From Paraflavisolibacter caeni (GTDB lineage Bacteria > Bacteroidota > Bacteroidia > Chitinophagales > Chitinophagaceae), in NCBI RefSeq assembly GCF_025628885.1, contig NZ_JAOTIF010000014.1, forward strand, positions 62,001 to 126,000: a stretch of 64,000 bases of DNA. Direction: 5' to 3'. A program made the position numbers and the translations under genes. The notes beneath the pieces are model-generated. The model did not search any database, was not told the origin of the DNA, and worked only from the letters and a program-made list of their open reading frames with translations. Below, in pieces: positions 34,692-44,334 of this stretch; the stretch's first letter is position 1, and each line of letters begins with the position of its first letter.

Positions 34692-35969
34692 TTAGACATC
34701 CCTTTCCACATAGAGGGTAAATCCCTTCCGGTTGATCACCCGGATCTTTGCACCTTTTTCAATAATTCCTGAATTACTTACAGCCTTCCAGATCTCTCCA
34801 TGAAGGAGCACAATACCATTAGGATCCAATATACCCAACGATACGCCTGTTTCGCCTAACAATGCCTCCTGCCCGGTGGCAGGTTTTGCCCGCTGCGCTT
34901 TGATACCTAAGCCAATGACTACCAGGAAAAAAGCGGCAGTAACAATGGTTGATGAGATGATTACGCTCCATGAAATTCGTCCGATACCACCTGAATCTTC
35001 CCGGATCAGCATCATAGAACCAAGCAACAGAGAAAGAATACCGCCAACTGCCAGCATTCCATGGCTGACGATCTTTATTTCCAGGATAAAAAGTATGATA
35101 GCAAAAATGATCAATGCCAGGCCCGCATAATTAATGGGCAGCGTATGCAGTGAATAAAAGGCAAGGATCAGACTAATCACGCCTATAATACCTGGCAGAA
35201 TAGCACCAGGACTGTATAATTCGAACATGATTCCATAAAAACCAAGTAGCAACAAAATGTAGGCAATGTTAGGATCGCTAAGAATGTTCAGCAGGTTTTC
35301 GATAAAGCCCATTTCATAGGTCTTGACCGTCGCCCTGCTGGTATGCAGCGTAACAATGCCTGAAGTGGTTTGCAGTTTCCTTCCATCAAGAAGTTTTAAT
35401 AATTCCCGCTCATTAACAGCAACAAAGTCAATAATGTTTTTATTCAATGCTTCTGTAGCAGTTATAGCAACGCTTTTTCTTACAGCTTCTTCAGCCCATT
35501 GAACATTGCGGTTGCGCTTTTCCGCAATGGTGCGTATGAAGGCGGCAGCATCGTTCGTGGATTTTTCATTCATGATGGTATCTCCGACCATACCCTGCAT
35601 GCCTACAGGATGTGCCGCCCCCATATTGGTGCCTGGCATCATGACTGCTACATGTGCAGCTAATGTAATAAACACACCGGCGGAACCAGCATGGGCACCG
35701 GAGGGCGATACATAAACGACTACCGGCAGGGGAGCGTCTATAATATCACCTACGATGACACGGGTTGATTTCAAAAGACCACCGGGGGTATTCAAATGGA
35801 TCAAAAGGCATTGAGCATGCTCCTCAGCGGCTTTCCTGATGCTGCGCTGAATGAACTCTGCGGAAGTAGGGTTAATGCTTCCATCGATCTTTATGGAGGC
35901 AACCTCCTGCGCCCAAAGCAGCACAGGCCATCCTAAAATACAGAACAGGTATAATAAAGTGCGACGCAT
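34692..35969 (-). CDS. NfeD-family membrane serine protease
   Basis: A 425-residue protein with signal peptide (ends LLWAQ), an N-terminal ClpP-like serine protease domain (about 22-220), four to five transmembrane segments (about 235-365) and a C-terminal OB-fold NfeD domain (LLGETGVSLGILDPNG). By comparison with the archaeal enzyme, the catalytic pair is probably Ser96 (in AHAGSAGVF) and Lys136 (in NEKSTND). It lies upstream of the slipin gene and should act with it. Confidence 0.9.
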   Translation of the reverse strand: MRRTLLYLFCILGWPVLLWAQEVASIKIDGSINPTSAEFIQRSIRKAAEEHAQCLLIHLNTPGGLLKSTRVIVGDIIDAPLPVVVYVSPSGAHAGSAGVFITLAAHVAVMMPGTNMGAAHPVGMQGMVGDTIMNEKSTNDAAAFIRTIAEKRNRNVQWAEEAVRKSVAITATEALNKNIIDFVAVNERELLKLLDGRKLQTTSGIVTLHTSRATVKTYEMGFIENLLNILSDPNIAYILLLLGFYGIMFELYSPGAILPGIIGVISLILAFYSLHTLPINYAGLALIIFAIILFILEIKIVSHGMLAVGGILSLLLGSMMLIREDSGGIGRISWSVIISSTIVTAAFFLVVIGLGIKAQRAKPATGQEALLGETGVSLGILDPNGIVLLHGEIWKAVSNSGIIEKGAKIRVINRKGFTLYVERDV

Positions 35970-36059
35970 AGATTAATGCTATTGCAAGCCGCTGGTTTTC
36001 AGTTCTGATGTATCTACATGTAATTTACTTAAATCTTACCAATTTGCTAATTTGCTCCC

Positions 36060-36638
36060 ATGTACGAATTGCTACAGCAATATTTTAAGGGAAAGATAGA
36101 GATCAGTGAAGGCCAGTTTGAACAGGTAAAAAATGTCTTCACGCCCAAAACAGCACAACGGGGAGAGATCCTGTTACGGTCGGGAGATCCCTGCAGGCAG
36201 GTATTCTTTGTAGCCAAAGGTTGTCTGAGAAGCTATGTGATCGATGATAAAGGAAAGGAATTCGTGATACAATTTGCCCCAGAGAACTGGTGGATAACAG
36301 ATTTGAACAGTTTTTACTCACAGGAAACAGCAATGTTCTTTATAGACGTCATTGAACCTGCAGCAATATTGGCGGGTGAAAAAGACTTTCAGCAAAAGTT
36401 GGAAGCCATACACCCAGACTTTAACCCCTTATTCAACCGCCTGATCCGGAATAGCTACAGGGCCTTGCAAAAAAGGCTGGTCAATCAATTGGTGGCAACC
36501 GCAGAAGATCGTTATCTTGATTTTCTAAATACCTACCCCGACCTTGCCCGCCGCATTCCTCAACGCATGATTGCATCATATTTAGGCGTAATGCCCGAAT
36601 CTTTGAGCCGGATCCGCAAAGAACTTTCTAAAAAATGA
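36060..36638 (+). CDS. Crp/Fnr-family transcriptional regulator
   Basis: A 192-residue regulator with an N-terminal cyclic-nucleotide-binding fold (about 15-120, GEILLRSGDPCRQVFFVAKG) and a C-terminal helix-turn-helix (PQRMIASYLGVMPESLSRIR). It lacks the Cys cluster of Fnr and a clear cAMP phosphate-binding RSxxE motif, so the ligand is unclear. This matches the large group of Crp-like regulators in Bacteroidota. It is divergent from nfeD. Targets are unknown; the downstream YceI gene is a possible one. Confidence 0.9.
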   Translation: MYELLQQYFKGKIEISEGQFEQVKNVFTPKTAQRGEILLRSGDPCRQVFFVAKGCLRSYVIDDKGKEFVIQFAPENWWITDLNSFYSQETAMFFIDVIEPAAILAGEKDFQQKLEAIHPDFNPLFNRLIRNSYRALQKRLVNQLVATAEDRYLDFLNTYPDLARRIPQRMIASYLGVMPESLSRIRKELSKK

Positions 36639-36806
36639 TTTGACCCTTCCATTTTAACATTTATTTCCTAACATACATCAATGTCCAGTTTTGGCTAAGG
36701 GGTGAATTTTGCCTTGTCAAAAACATCAACACAGGAGAAAAAACATCTTCTGTAGCACATGCAGCATTCATAATTAATACTATATATACTTAAAAAACAA
36801 ACAGAA

Positions 36807-37376
36807 ATGAAGAAAACCGTTATTATTGCTTTAGCCCTTGTTGCTTCTTTTGCTGGCTTTGCGCAAACCTGGAACATCGACAAATCACATTCTAAATTAA
36901 ACTTCACAGTTACCCATCTGCTGATCTCTGACGTGGAAGGTTCTTTCAAAAACATCAATTCAACGTTCACTTCTTCTAAAGCTGACTTTTCTGATGCCGT
37001 TATAGAGCTGACTGCTGATGTAAACAGCATTAACACTGATGATGAAAACAGGGATAAACATTTAAAAAGCCCTGATTTTTTTGATGCAGCTAAATACAAC
37101 GCCTTAACTTTTAAGAGCAAATCTTTTAAAAATGTTGGCGGCAAGAAATATAAACTGGCTGGAGACCTGACAATGCATGGCGTAACGAAACCAGTAGTCC
37201 TGGATGTAGTTTATAATGGTTCTGCTGTACATCCTTATTCTAAGAAAACAGTTGCCGGCTTTAAGATCTCTGGCACTTTAAAGCGTTCTGAATTTGGTGT
37301 TGGCACCGCTACTCCTACAGCTGTTGTAGGCGATGAAGTTGCCCTGGTAGCAAATGCAGAGTTTATTAAAGATTAA
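36807..37376 (+). CDS. YceI-family periplasmic protein
   Basis: A 189-residue secreted lipocalin-like protein, with signal peptide MKKTVIIALALVASFAGFAQ and the YceI barrel (WNIDKSHSKLNFTVTHLLIS, DLTMHGVTKPVVLDVVYNG, RSEFGVGT). YceI proteins bind long isoprenoid or lipid-like molecules in a tunnel. A second YceI gene occurs at 49563-50165 in this window, next to a porin. This one stands alone with a good terminator. Confidence 0.92.
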   Translation: MKKTVIIALALVASFAGFAQTWNIDKSHSKLNFTVTHLLISDVEGSFKNINSTFTSSKADFSDAVIELTADVNSINTDDENRDKHLKSPDFFDAAKYNALTFKSKSFKNVGGKKYKLAGDLTMHGVTKPVVLDVVYNGSAVHPYSKKTVAGFKISGTLKRSEFGVGTATPTAVVGDEVALVANAEFIKD

Positions 37377-37380
37377 AGTA

Positions 37381-37408
37381 GTGAATGGTCAATGGTGAAT
37401 GGTGAATT
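37381..37408 (+). repeat. Short GTGAATGG-type microrepeat
   Basis: GTGAATGGTCAATG followed by GTGAATG and GTGAATT, an intergenic word seen widely in Bacteroidota, with no gene attached. Confidence 0.5.
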
Positions 37409-37449
37409 GTGTTAGTCATTGATCCCCTCAATAAAGATCTGTTTCATTA

Positions 37450-37486
37450 AAAGCCAGTACCTCTAAACCAGGTATTGGCTTTTTTT
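37450..37486 (+). terminator. Rho-independent terminator of the first yceI gene
   Basis: AAAGCCAGTACCT pairs with AGGTATTGGCTTT (one G-U pair), followed by a T-run. Confidence 0.75.
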
Positions 37487-37487
37487 A

Positions 37488-37515
37488 TTGAACTTCTTTC
37501 TACTTCGTAGATTTG
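37488..37515 (+). promoter_or_regulatory. Promoter of the CHAD gene
   Basis: TTG (37488-37490), 17 bases, TAGATTTG (37508-37515), an exact Bacteroidetes promoter. It lies about 25 bp before the ATG at 37540. Confidence 0.6.
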
Positions 37516-37539
37516 ACTTTATAGTTCAGATCAAATTTC

Positions 37540-38358
37540 ATGAAAAAGGCCTACCTGGAAGAAGTTATTAATAAACGGTTGCTGCACATGAAAACCCTGT
37601 GTGCGCAAATCACTGGTACTTATGACATTGAAGATATTCATGACCTGCGTGTCGAATATAAAAAGCTGAGGGCATTCATCCGGTTGCTCCAGGGTGAGGA
37701 GGAGTCTTCAAAATTGAAAGTGCCGGGTAAACTAAAAGCTATTTATGAAACAGCAGGTCCTGTGCGCGACTTGCAACTATTTCTGCCTCTTGTGAACCCT
37801 TATTTCAGCCAGCAGCCATCCCAGCAATATTTAGAAAGGCTGCAGCAAAAATCAAGTCATGCAAAGAATGACCTGCAGCAGGCTATTGAAAAAGCTTCAT
37901 TTGACAAGGCAGAAGAATCAATACTCAGTAATTTGCCTAAAAGTTTACGAATAGGAACTGTCAAAAAGTTTGTGCAACATAAAATTACAGCCATTCAAAC
38001 CGGATTGCTTTCAATTCACCACGATGAAGACCTGCATACGATCCGCAAACAACTAAAAGACCTTATTTACAACATAAAAACTTACCGCAACGATTTCAAC
38101 CAACCATTCCCGGTAAGCTTAGGGAACAGTGAAGAAGACCTTAATCATGCCGCTCACCTTTTGGGTAAATATAATGATCTGTGTTTTGCCCTCACATTTT
38201 TGCAAACGCACAAGGAAGAGGGCCTGCCAGAAAATGAAACGCGGCTCCTGGAGCATTTGGAAAGCGAATGGCTAACGGAAAAAGAGACCCGCCAGGCCGA
38301 AGTCATTCAAAAACTTACGGATTTACACCTTGGCCCTGTGCAGCTGAGCAAAGCTTGA
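37540..38358 (+). CDS. CHAD-domain protein
   Basis: A 272-residue cytoplasmic all-helical protein with a CHAD domain. Characteristic basic and His residues appear in IHDLRVEYKKLRAFIRLLQG (about 36-55) and DLHTIRKQLKDLIYNIK (second half). CHAD domains bind polyphosphate. Here there is no adjacent CYTH triphosphatase or polyphosphate kinase gene. A good promoter precedes it and a bidirectional terminator follows. Confidence 0.9.
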   Translation: MKKAYLEEVINKRLLHMKTLCAQITGTYDIEDIHDLRVEYKKLRAFIRLLQGEEESSKLKVPGKLKAIYETAGPVRDLQLFLPLVNPYFSQQPSQQYLERLQQKSSHAKNDLQQAIEKASFDKAEESILSNLPKSLRIGTVKKFVQHKITAIQTGLLSIHHDEDLHTIRKQLKDLIYNIKTYRNDFNQPFPVSLGNSEEDLNHAAHLLGKYNDLCFALTFLQTHKEEGLPENETRLLEHLESEWLTEKETRQAEVIQKLTDLHLGPVQLSKA

Positions 38359-38389
38359 ACCTAAGTACTTATAGATAACTCCAGAAATA

Positions 38390-38418
38390 AAAAAGACAAC
38401 CTGAAAGGCTGTCTTTTT
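38390..38418. terminator. Bidirectional terminator between the CHAD gene and the tRNA
   Basis: AAAAAGACAACC-tgaaa-GGCTGTCTTTTT, with a T-run on each strand. It serves the CHAD gene on plus and the tRNA on minus. Confidence 0.8.
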
Positions 38419-38419
38419 G

Positions 38420-38493
38420 TGGACCCTGCTGGGATCGAACCAGCGACCCTCTGATTATGAGTCAGATGCTCTAACCGTCTGAGCTAAGGGTCC
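38420..38493 (-). tRNA. tRNA with CAU anticodon, probably tRNA-Ile2
   Basis: A 74-nt cloverleaf: acceptor GGACCCT/AGGGTCC, D arm GCTC/GAGC, anticodon stem TCTGA/TCAGA with loop CTCATAA (anticodon CAT), 5-nt variable loop, T arm GCTGG/CCAGC with TTCGATC, and A73. CCA is not encoded. C4-G69 and C5-G68 are the TilS lysidine-synthetase determinants known from E. coli and favour Ile2 (read as k2CAU) over elongator Met. Confidence 0.9.
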
Positions 38494-38725
38494 ATACCAC
38501 ACAAGGCGGTATAAACGGGCAGCAAAGATAAGGAAAGGGGCACATTCTCCACAGCTAAAAAATATTTTTTTAACGAACATCTTTTCCTGCAACGAAAACC
38601 TATTAGCAATTGCCTATATACATTGACTCAAAGTACAGTTTTTGCATAGATGTGTTTTGCAGGACTTGTCCATACAAAATGTATTTGAGCAGAAAATTCC
38701 CTTCATCCTTAAACATACGATTGTT

Positions 38726-41700
38726 ATGACCTTGAAACCAAGAGCCTTACCAATTTTCCGGCTATGGAAAAAAAAGGCCAACATCTTCATGTATCTACTT
38801 CTACTCATTTTATTTACTATTTCACAAACTGCTGCTGCAGGCTATTTCCAAACCCGGCGTATTACAGGCCGTGTTATGTCTCCCAAAAACGAAGCAGTTA
38901 ACGGGGCTTCCGTTTATGTAAAAGGAACCGGTAATGGAACAGTAACCGATTCCAGTGGCAATTTTACATTAAATGTACCCGCGAATGCAACCCTGGCCAT
39001 CAGTCACGTAAGTTTCCAGACCAAGGATGTCCCTGTTGGCGACCAGACTGACCTGACTATTACCATGCAACCAGGACAGAATGTGCTGGAAGGGATAGTG
39101 GTAACAGGTTATGGTTCCCAAAGAAGAAAAGATGTCACTGGTTCAGTAGCTTCGGTAAGCGGTGCTGAAATAGCAAAGTTGCCCGTGCAAACACCTACAC
39201 AAGCCATCCAGGGCCGCGTTGCAGGTGTGCAGGTGATCACGTCCGGGCAACCGAATACCTTGCCTACGGTCCGGGTAAGAGGAACAGGTACGATGCTGGG
39301 CGGCGTTAACCCTTTATATGTTGTGGATGGAGTGATCACTGATGACATCCGCAATATCAATTCTGCGGACATTGTAAGTATGGACATTTTGAAGGACGCC
39401 TCAGCTACGGCTATTTATGGCATGAGAGCGGCAAATGGCGTTATGATCATCACTACGCGTAAAGGGCGTGGCAAACTGACCATAAATTATGATATGAACA
39501 TTGGTCTCCGTGAGGCCACAGACCTGGTGGATATGGCTGGTCCTAATCAATATGTTGGTTATGTGAACGAAGCTAGCCGGTATTATGGCAGCGGAGATAA
39601 CCTAGTTGACCCCTCTGTTCTGGACGGCACTTCTACCGACTGGTTTGATGAGATTTTACGAAAGGGATTTTATCAAAACCATAATATTGCACTTTCCGGC
39701 AGCAGTGATAAGATCAGTTATTTTTTTAGTGTTGGCTATCTCCAGGAACAAGGAATCGTGGTTACCAACAAGTTTAACCGCTTTACGGTGCGCACAAATA
39801 ATGAATATAAATTCACAAAAAATTTAAAACTTTCTACCCTATTCTCATATAGTCGCGCCGATTCCAGGGATGTTAACTTTGCCGGAGCGTTCAATAATGC
39901 CTACCGCACTGTCCCTTATTTGCCGGCCATAAAAGATGGGAAATATGGCAATACTTCTGCTGCAGGCAATGTGGGCAACCCGTTATTGGATCTGGATAAA
40001 ACTTCCAACAGCGGTTTGGAAAACCGCATACAGGGAACCACTATGATTGACTATAACCCGGTATCATGGCTGGCCCTTCGCTCCAGCCTTGGTATAGACC
40101 TCACTTTTTTTCAGAGAAATGAATATCTATACAAGTACCTCAATACAGGCCCGGAAAACGTATTCATTGTACCTGGTGGCAACCAGGTACGCCCCAACAG
40201 CCAGTTGAATGTCACTGATGACGACCGCACCCGTTGGGTTTGGGATAATACAGCAACCATTACCAAAAAGTTTGACCTTCATAGTGTTACCTTCCTGGCC
40301 GGTATCACCACAGAAAAGTTGCGCTTTTCCAGCAATGTATCTGGGCGCCAGGGGGTTCCGGCTAATAGTAACCAGTGGTACTTAAGTACAGGTGATCCAA
40401 GCACGCAAACAAACAGCAGCTCAGCCGATAAGTTTAGCCGAAATTCCTTTATTTCCCGGTTGAATTATGGTTACGATAGCCGATTATTGCTTACAGCTAC
40501 TTTTAGGGCAGACGGTACTTCAAAGTTTCCTGAAGGCAGCCGCTGGGGCTATTTTCCTTCTGTCGGCTTAGGATGGAATATTGCTCAGGAAAAGTTCATG
40601 CAAGACCAGAAGACCTTTACCTCCCTGAAATTGAGAGGAAGCTGGGGCCAGGTTGGTAACGACCAAATACCTTCCAGCGAGTTTTTGCGCGTAGCGACCA
40701 TTGGCCAACCTTATTTCTTTAATAACCAGCAGGCATTGACGCTTTCTCTTGACAAATTAGTTGACGAAGGCCTGACATGGGAAGTAACGAACGAATTTGA
40801 CATAGGCGTTGATGCGTCGTTCTTAAATAACAAGCTTACCGGAACCCTTGACTTTTATGATAAAAGGACAAAGGATGCGCTGGTAATTGCTTCTGTCCCA
40901 GCTGTTCTGGGCGACCCCAACAATGAATACTATACCAATGCGGCTACTATTCAAAATAAAGGTGTTGAACTGGGCGTCAACTGGTCTGACGATATCAATA
41001 AAGACTGGAGCTACAATGTGAACGGCAATATAGCTTTTAATAAAAATGAGGTACTGGAACTGAATCAGGGCATTCCTTTACCCCGCGGTAGCGTGGGAGG
41101 CCAGGGAACAACTACACTTACAGATGTGGGTGAACCTGTAGGCAGTTTTTACCTCTGGCAAGTGGATGGCCTTTTTCAATCGGATGCCGAGGCTGCTGCA
41201 TCGGGACAAACAGGAGCAAGAGCCGGTGACTTAAAATACCGGGACCTTAATGGAGATAAGAAAATTGATGCCAAAGACCGCCAATTCTCTGGCTCTTACC
41301 AACCCAAAGTATTGTATGGTATCAATGGCGGTGTGGATTATAAAACATTTGACCTGAGCATTAATACTTATGGCACAACCGGCGGCAAGATTTACAATGC
41401 TAAAAAAGAAGCAAGGGGGGATGCCCGTGATAATATTGAATCCCATGTGGCACGTAACCGCTGGACAGTTGACAACCCCAATACCGATGTGCCACGGGCC
41501 AATCTGACAGAACTTCCTACTTCCACCTACTTCCTGGAAGATGGCGGTTTTTTCCGTATCAACAACCTGACACTGGGTTATAAACTGCCTGATGATATAG
41601 TTTCCAAGCTCAAGCTGAGTAACTTGAGAGCATTTGTTACCATTCAAAACCTGGTAACCTTTACCGGTTACAGCGGGTTCACACCGGAAATCATACCCAA

Positions 41701-41806
41701 AAGTGAAGCAGGCTCCGACCCGGCAGGTACATTAGCTGCAGGCATCGAGCAAGGCGTTTATCCTACCGTACGCACATGGGCTTTCGGCCTGAATGTTAGT
41801 TTCTAA
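38726..41806 (+). CDS. SusC/RagA-family TonB-linked outer-membrane transporter
   Basis: A 1026-residue SusC-type transporter. The start at 38726 is preferred to an upstream TTG at 38642 and gives an N-terminus with a hydrophobic segment (YLLLLILFTISQTAAAGYF). Then come the carboxypeptidase-like domain (ITGRVMSPKNEAVNGASVYV), plug (SQRRKDVTGSVASVSG; NPLYVVDGVITDDIRNI; AIYGMRAANGVMIITTRKG) and barrel ending FGLNVSF. It imports oligosaccharides together with SusD. It has no STN domain, so it probably does not signal through FecR. SusD, a LamG lipoprotein and a broken glucanase gene follow. Confidence 0.95.
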   Translation: MTLKPRALPIFRLWKKKANIFMYLLLLILFTISQTAAAGYFQTRRITGRVMSPKNEAVNGASVYVKGTGNGTVTDSSGNFTLNVPANATLAISHVSFQTKDVPVGDQTDLTITMQPGQNVLEGIVVTGYGSQRRKDVTGSVASVSGAEIAKLPVQTPTQAIQGRVAGVQVITSGQPNTLPTVRVRGTGTMLGGVNPLYVVDGVITDDIRNINSADIVSMDILKDASATAIYGMRAANGVMIITTRKGRGKLTINYDMNIGLREATDLVDMAGPNQYVGYVNEASRYYGSGDNLVDPSVLDGTSTDWFDEILRKGFYQNHNIALSGSSDKISYFFSVGYLQEQGIVVTNKFNRFTVRTNNEYKFTKNLKLSTLFSYSRADSRDVNFAGAFNNAYRTVPYLPAIKDGKYGNTSAAGNVGNPLLDLDKTSNSGLENRIQGTTMIDYNPVSWLALRSSLGIDLTFFQRNEYLYKYLNTGPENVFIVPGGNQVRPNSQLNVTDDDRTRWVWDNTATITKKFDLHSVTFLAGITTEKLRFSSNVSGRQGVPANSNQWYLSTGDPSTQTNSSSADKFSRNSFISRLNYGYDSRLLLTATFRADGTSKFPEGSRWGYFPSVGLGWNIAQEKFMQDQKTFTSLKLRGSWGQVGNDQIPSSEFLRVATIGQPYFFNNQQALTLSLDKLVDEGLTWEVTNEFDIGVDASFLNNKLTGTLDFYDKRTKDALVIASVPAVLGDPNNEYYTNAATIQNKGVELGVNWSDDINKDWSYNVNGNIAFNKNEVLELNQGIPLPRGSVGGQGTTTLTDVGEPVGSFYLWQVDGLFQSDAEAAASGQTGARAGDLKYRDLNGDKKIDAKDRQFSGSYQPKVLYGINGGVDYKTFDLSINTYGTTGGKIYNAKKEARGDARDNIESHVARNRWTVDNPNTDVPRANLTELPTSTYFLEDGGFFRINNLTLGYKLPDDIVSKLKLSNLRAFVTIQNLVTFTGYSGFTPEIIPKSEAGSDPAGTLAAGIEQGVYPTVRTWAFGLNVSF

Positions 41807-41831
41807 TGTGTGACTATTTAAAACTGAAAAA

Positions 41832-43358
41832 ATGCTTACAAAATATAAAACAAGAGTTATCGCAGCTTTCATTACTACGCTGCTGTTCACAGGAAGTTGC
41901 CAGAAGTTTCTTGATGTTCCACCCCAGGGGCAATTGACCGACGAGGAAATTGCCGGCAACCTGGATGCGGCCGAGCAATTGGTCAATGGTGTTTACAATT
42001 CCCTCTATTTGGGGGGGTTTGCCAGAACCACTATTGGCTGGTTCTATTCTATAGCGACAGATGTAGCCTCTGATGATGAGGATAAAGGCAGCTTTGATGC
42101 TGATTTCCTGCCGGCAAAAGAAATAGACAATTTCACCACTACGCCTACCAATTCAATTATTAATGACCTCTGGACCGGTTATTATGCAGGCATCGTTCGT
42201 GCCAACCAGACCTTGCAAACTCTGGAAGAAAGCACCTTCGAAGAGGCCATCAAAAACCAGTTTCTTGGAGAAGTTCGGTTTATCAGGGGCATGTATTATT
42301 TTAACCTGGTTCGCTTATTTGGCGGTGTGCCGAAGATCATACGGGTGCCTGACGCAACAGAAGGCAATTCCGATGAATTTCAGACCAGGGCGAGTGCTGC
42401 AGAGATTTACCAGGTGGTTATTGATGACCTGCAATTTGCCGTAGACAACCTGGCTCAGAAAGGTGACCCCAATACCGAGGTTGGGCGTGCTACAAAAGGC
42501 GCTGCCCAAGCTTTACTGGCAAAGGTCTACATGTACCAGAAAAACTGGCAGAAGGTATTTGATCTAACCAAGGAGGTCATCAATTCTGGCAAATATTCAC
42601 TGGCTGATAACTATGCCTCAAATTTTATACAAACTTCCACGAACACATCAGAATCGATATTTGAAGTGCAAACTGGTAATACTGCCAATTGCGATGGTGT
42701 CAGCCCCCTTTACAGCAATGGACAGGGGCCCCGTTCAGGAGGTAAAGGAGGATGGAATGATGTAGGCTTGGGTTTTAACAATCCTTCAGAAAGCTTATTG
42801 GCAGCCTACGAACCAAACGACAAGCGTAGGGATGCCTCTATTATTTTTATCCAGCCAACAGTTACTGGCGGACCTAATCCCGGAACAATTTTATGGGACG
42901 GCCTCCGTCTGCCGACAAAAGACTCTGTAGAAAATCTTCGTTATAATTATAAGGCCTATGCCTCTGTTCCCTCTGTCGGGCCTTGTGCCGGAAATAAGGA
43001 TAAAAAGCCCAAAAATATAGTTCTTATGCGCTATGCGGAGGTATTGCTGATGTATGCCGAAGCTGCAGCGATGCTGGGCAATAGCGGAGAAGCACTAGCT
43101 AAGTTGAACCTGGTACGCAAAAGGGCAGGCCTGACCGATGCCACAACCGCAACACAGCAGGATATCTGGAAGGAACGCCGCGTTGAATTGGCTATGGAGC
43201 AGGATCGCTTTTTTGATCTTGTAAGGCAGGGAAGAGCCGGCCAGGTACTACGTGCCCATGGGAAAGCATTTGTTGATAATAAGAATGAGATATATCCCAT
43301 TCCACAGGCGCAAATAGACCTTAGCGGTCATCGATTGGCACAAAACCCTAATTATTGA
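41832..43358 (+). CDS. SusD/RagB-family surface lipoprotein
   Basis: A 508-residue SusD homologue with lipoprotein signal (LLFTGSC, Cys23) followed by QKFLDVPPQGQLTDEEI, the usual SusD start. Tetratricopeptide-like helices and the C-terminal region (LMYAEAAAMLGNSGEALAKL; WKERRVELAMEQDRFFDLVR) are typical. It sits 25 bp after the SusC stop. It binds the glycan at the cell surface and closes over the SusC barrel. Confidence 0.95.
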   Translation: MLTKYKTRVIAAFITTLLFTGSCQKFLDVPPQGQLTDEEIAGNLDAAEQLVNGVYNSLYLGGFARTTIGWFYSIATDVASDDEDKGSFDADFLPAKEIDNFTTTPTNSIINDLWTGYYAGIVRANQTLQTLEESTFEEAIKNQFLGEVRFIRGMYYFNLVRLFGGVPKIIRVPDATEGNSDEFQTRASAAEIYQVVIDDLQFAVDNLAQKGDPNTEVGRATKGAAQALLAKVYMYQKNWQKVFDLTKEVINSGKYSLADNYASNFIQTSTNTSESIFEVQTGNTANCDGVSPLYSNGQGPRSGGKGGWNDVGLGFNNPSESLLAAYEPNDKRRDASIIFIQPTVTGGPNPGTILWDGLRLPTKDSVENLRYNYKAYASVPSVGPCAGNKDKKPKNIVLMRYAEVLLMYAEAAAMLGNSGEALAKLNLVRKRAGLTDATTATQQDIWKERRVELAMEQDRFFDLVRQGRAGQVLRAHGKAFVDNKNEIYPIPQAQIDLSGHRLAQNPNY

Positions 43359-43415
43359 TGAGCAATTACTTTTCCACCCCATTATCCGTATATATTATTA
43401 TCAAAAAAAGAAATA

Positions 43416-44279
43416 ATGAAAAACATTCCAATCATATTTTACAAAGCTGCCATATTCATTTGTATGGGGCTGTTGACCGCTTGCACAGAAGCAGATTATA
43501 GTGACGACTTCAAACCTGGTTCACCTCCTCCTATTGGCGATTATAATAACTCTGATGAAGTGGCTGCTGCCAGCCAGGCAGCAAAGTGGAGTTTTGAGGA
43601 CAACCTAACGGAAAGCAAACAAAACCTGGCCGGCACTAATCACGGCACCACTTTTTCGGCGGGGCAAAAAGGCAAAGCATTACAAGGTTCTCAAACGGGA
43701 TATGTCGATTATCCCAGTGCTGGACCTGCCCTTTCTAACCTGAAAAGCTTTACAGTTTCATTCTGGATGAAATTAGATACTTTCTTTTGTTGCGGAGCTA
43801 CCCAGGTGTTTCATATTGATAATACAAACGATTTCTGGTATAACCTGGCCGTATATTTTGAAGCGAGGGGAGCCGATGATTCCTTACGCTTCAAAATACA
43901 ATTTCATAAAGAAGGTGTTGCTTTCAATAATCAATTTATCGAAGCCCATCCAGATAAAGAACCAAATATCATTGGCAAATGGACGAATTTTGTTGCGGTC
44001 TATGATGGAACAACTTCTACTTTCAGGGCTTACATGAACAATCGTAAATTTTTTCAATCCACTCCTTTGTCAGGTCCAAGCGGCCCGCCTCTGGGCGAAT
44101 TGGCCTTTGCCAATGTTGGCAGGCTCGTCTTTGGTACCTGGAAACAAAAGATCGGTGGACCAGGCGATACATGGATGCAGAACTTCAGGGGATCTGTGGA
44201 TGAATTCAGGATTTATAATAAAGGATTAACTGACCTTGAAATAAGCTCTCTCTACCAATTGGAAAAACAAGGCCGGTAA
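43416..44279 (+). CDS. LamG-like (concanavalin-fold) surface lipoprotein
   Basis: A 287-residue lipoprotein (LLTACTEA, Cys23) with one LamG/Laminin_G_3 domain (about 55-285). WSFEDNLTESKQN opens it and SVDEFRIYNKGLTDLEISSL closes it, both standard for this fold. It is third after SusC and SusD, in the SusE/SusF position, so it is probably an extra carbohydrate-binding surface protein. It has no catalytic residues. The target glycan may be the substrate of the broken enzyme gene behind it. Confidence 0.88.
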   Translation: MKNIPIIFYKAAIFICMGLLTACTEADYSDDFKPGSPPPIGDYNNSDEVAAASQAAKWSFEDNLTESKQNLAGTNHGTTFSAGQKGKALQGSQTGYVDYPSAGPALSNLKSFTVSFWMKLDTFFCCGATQVFHIDNTNDFWYNLAVYFEARGADDSLRFKIQFHKEGVAFNNQFIEAHPDKEPNIIGKWTNFVAVYDGTTSTFRAYMNNRKFFQSTPLSGPSGPPLGELAFANVGRLVFGTWKQKIGGPGDTWMQNFRGSVDEFRIYNKGLTDLEISSLYQLEKQGR

Positions 44280-44295
44280 CCTGGTCTGTTTTGAT

Positions 44296-44324
44296 ACGGC
44301 TGCTATTTACAAAATAGCAGCCGT
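44296..44324 (+). terminator. 13-bp hairpin after the LamG gene
   Basis: ACGGCTGCTATTT-aca-AAATAGCAGCCGT, a perfect stem with a 3-nt loop but only a weak T-run (AATCATTT) after it. It sits 17 bp past the stop and directly before the pseudogene remnant. Confidence 0.6.
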
Positions 44325-44334
44325 AATCATTTAA

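Noticed and set aside
37381-37408. GTGAATGG microrepeat as a regulatory site
   Set aside because: Short words of this type are common between Bacteroidota genes and it lies downstream of yceI, before its terminator, with no promoter attached.
38420-38493. Elongator tRNA-Met for the CAU tRNA
   Set aside because: The C4-G69 and C5-G68 pairs and the acceptor/T-arm sequence resemble tRNA-Ile2. Met is not excluded without the full tRNA set of the genome.
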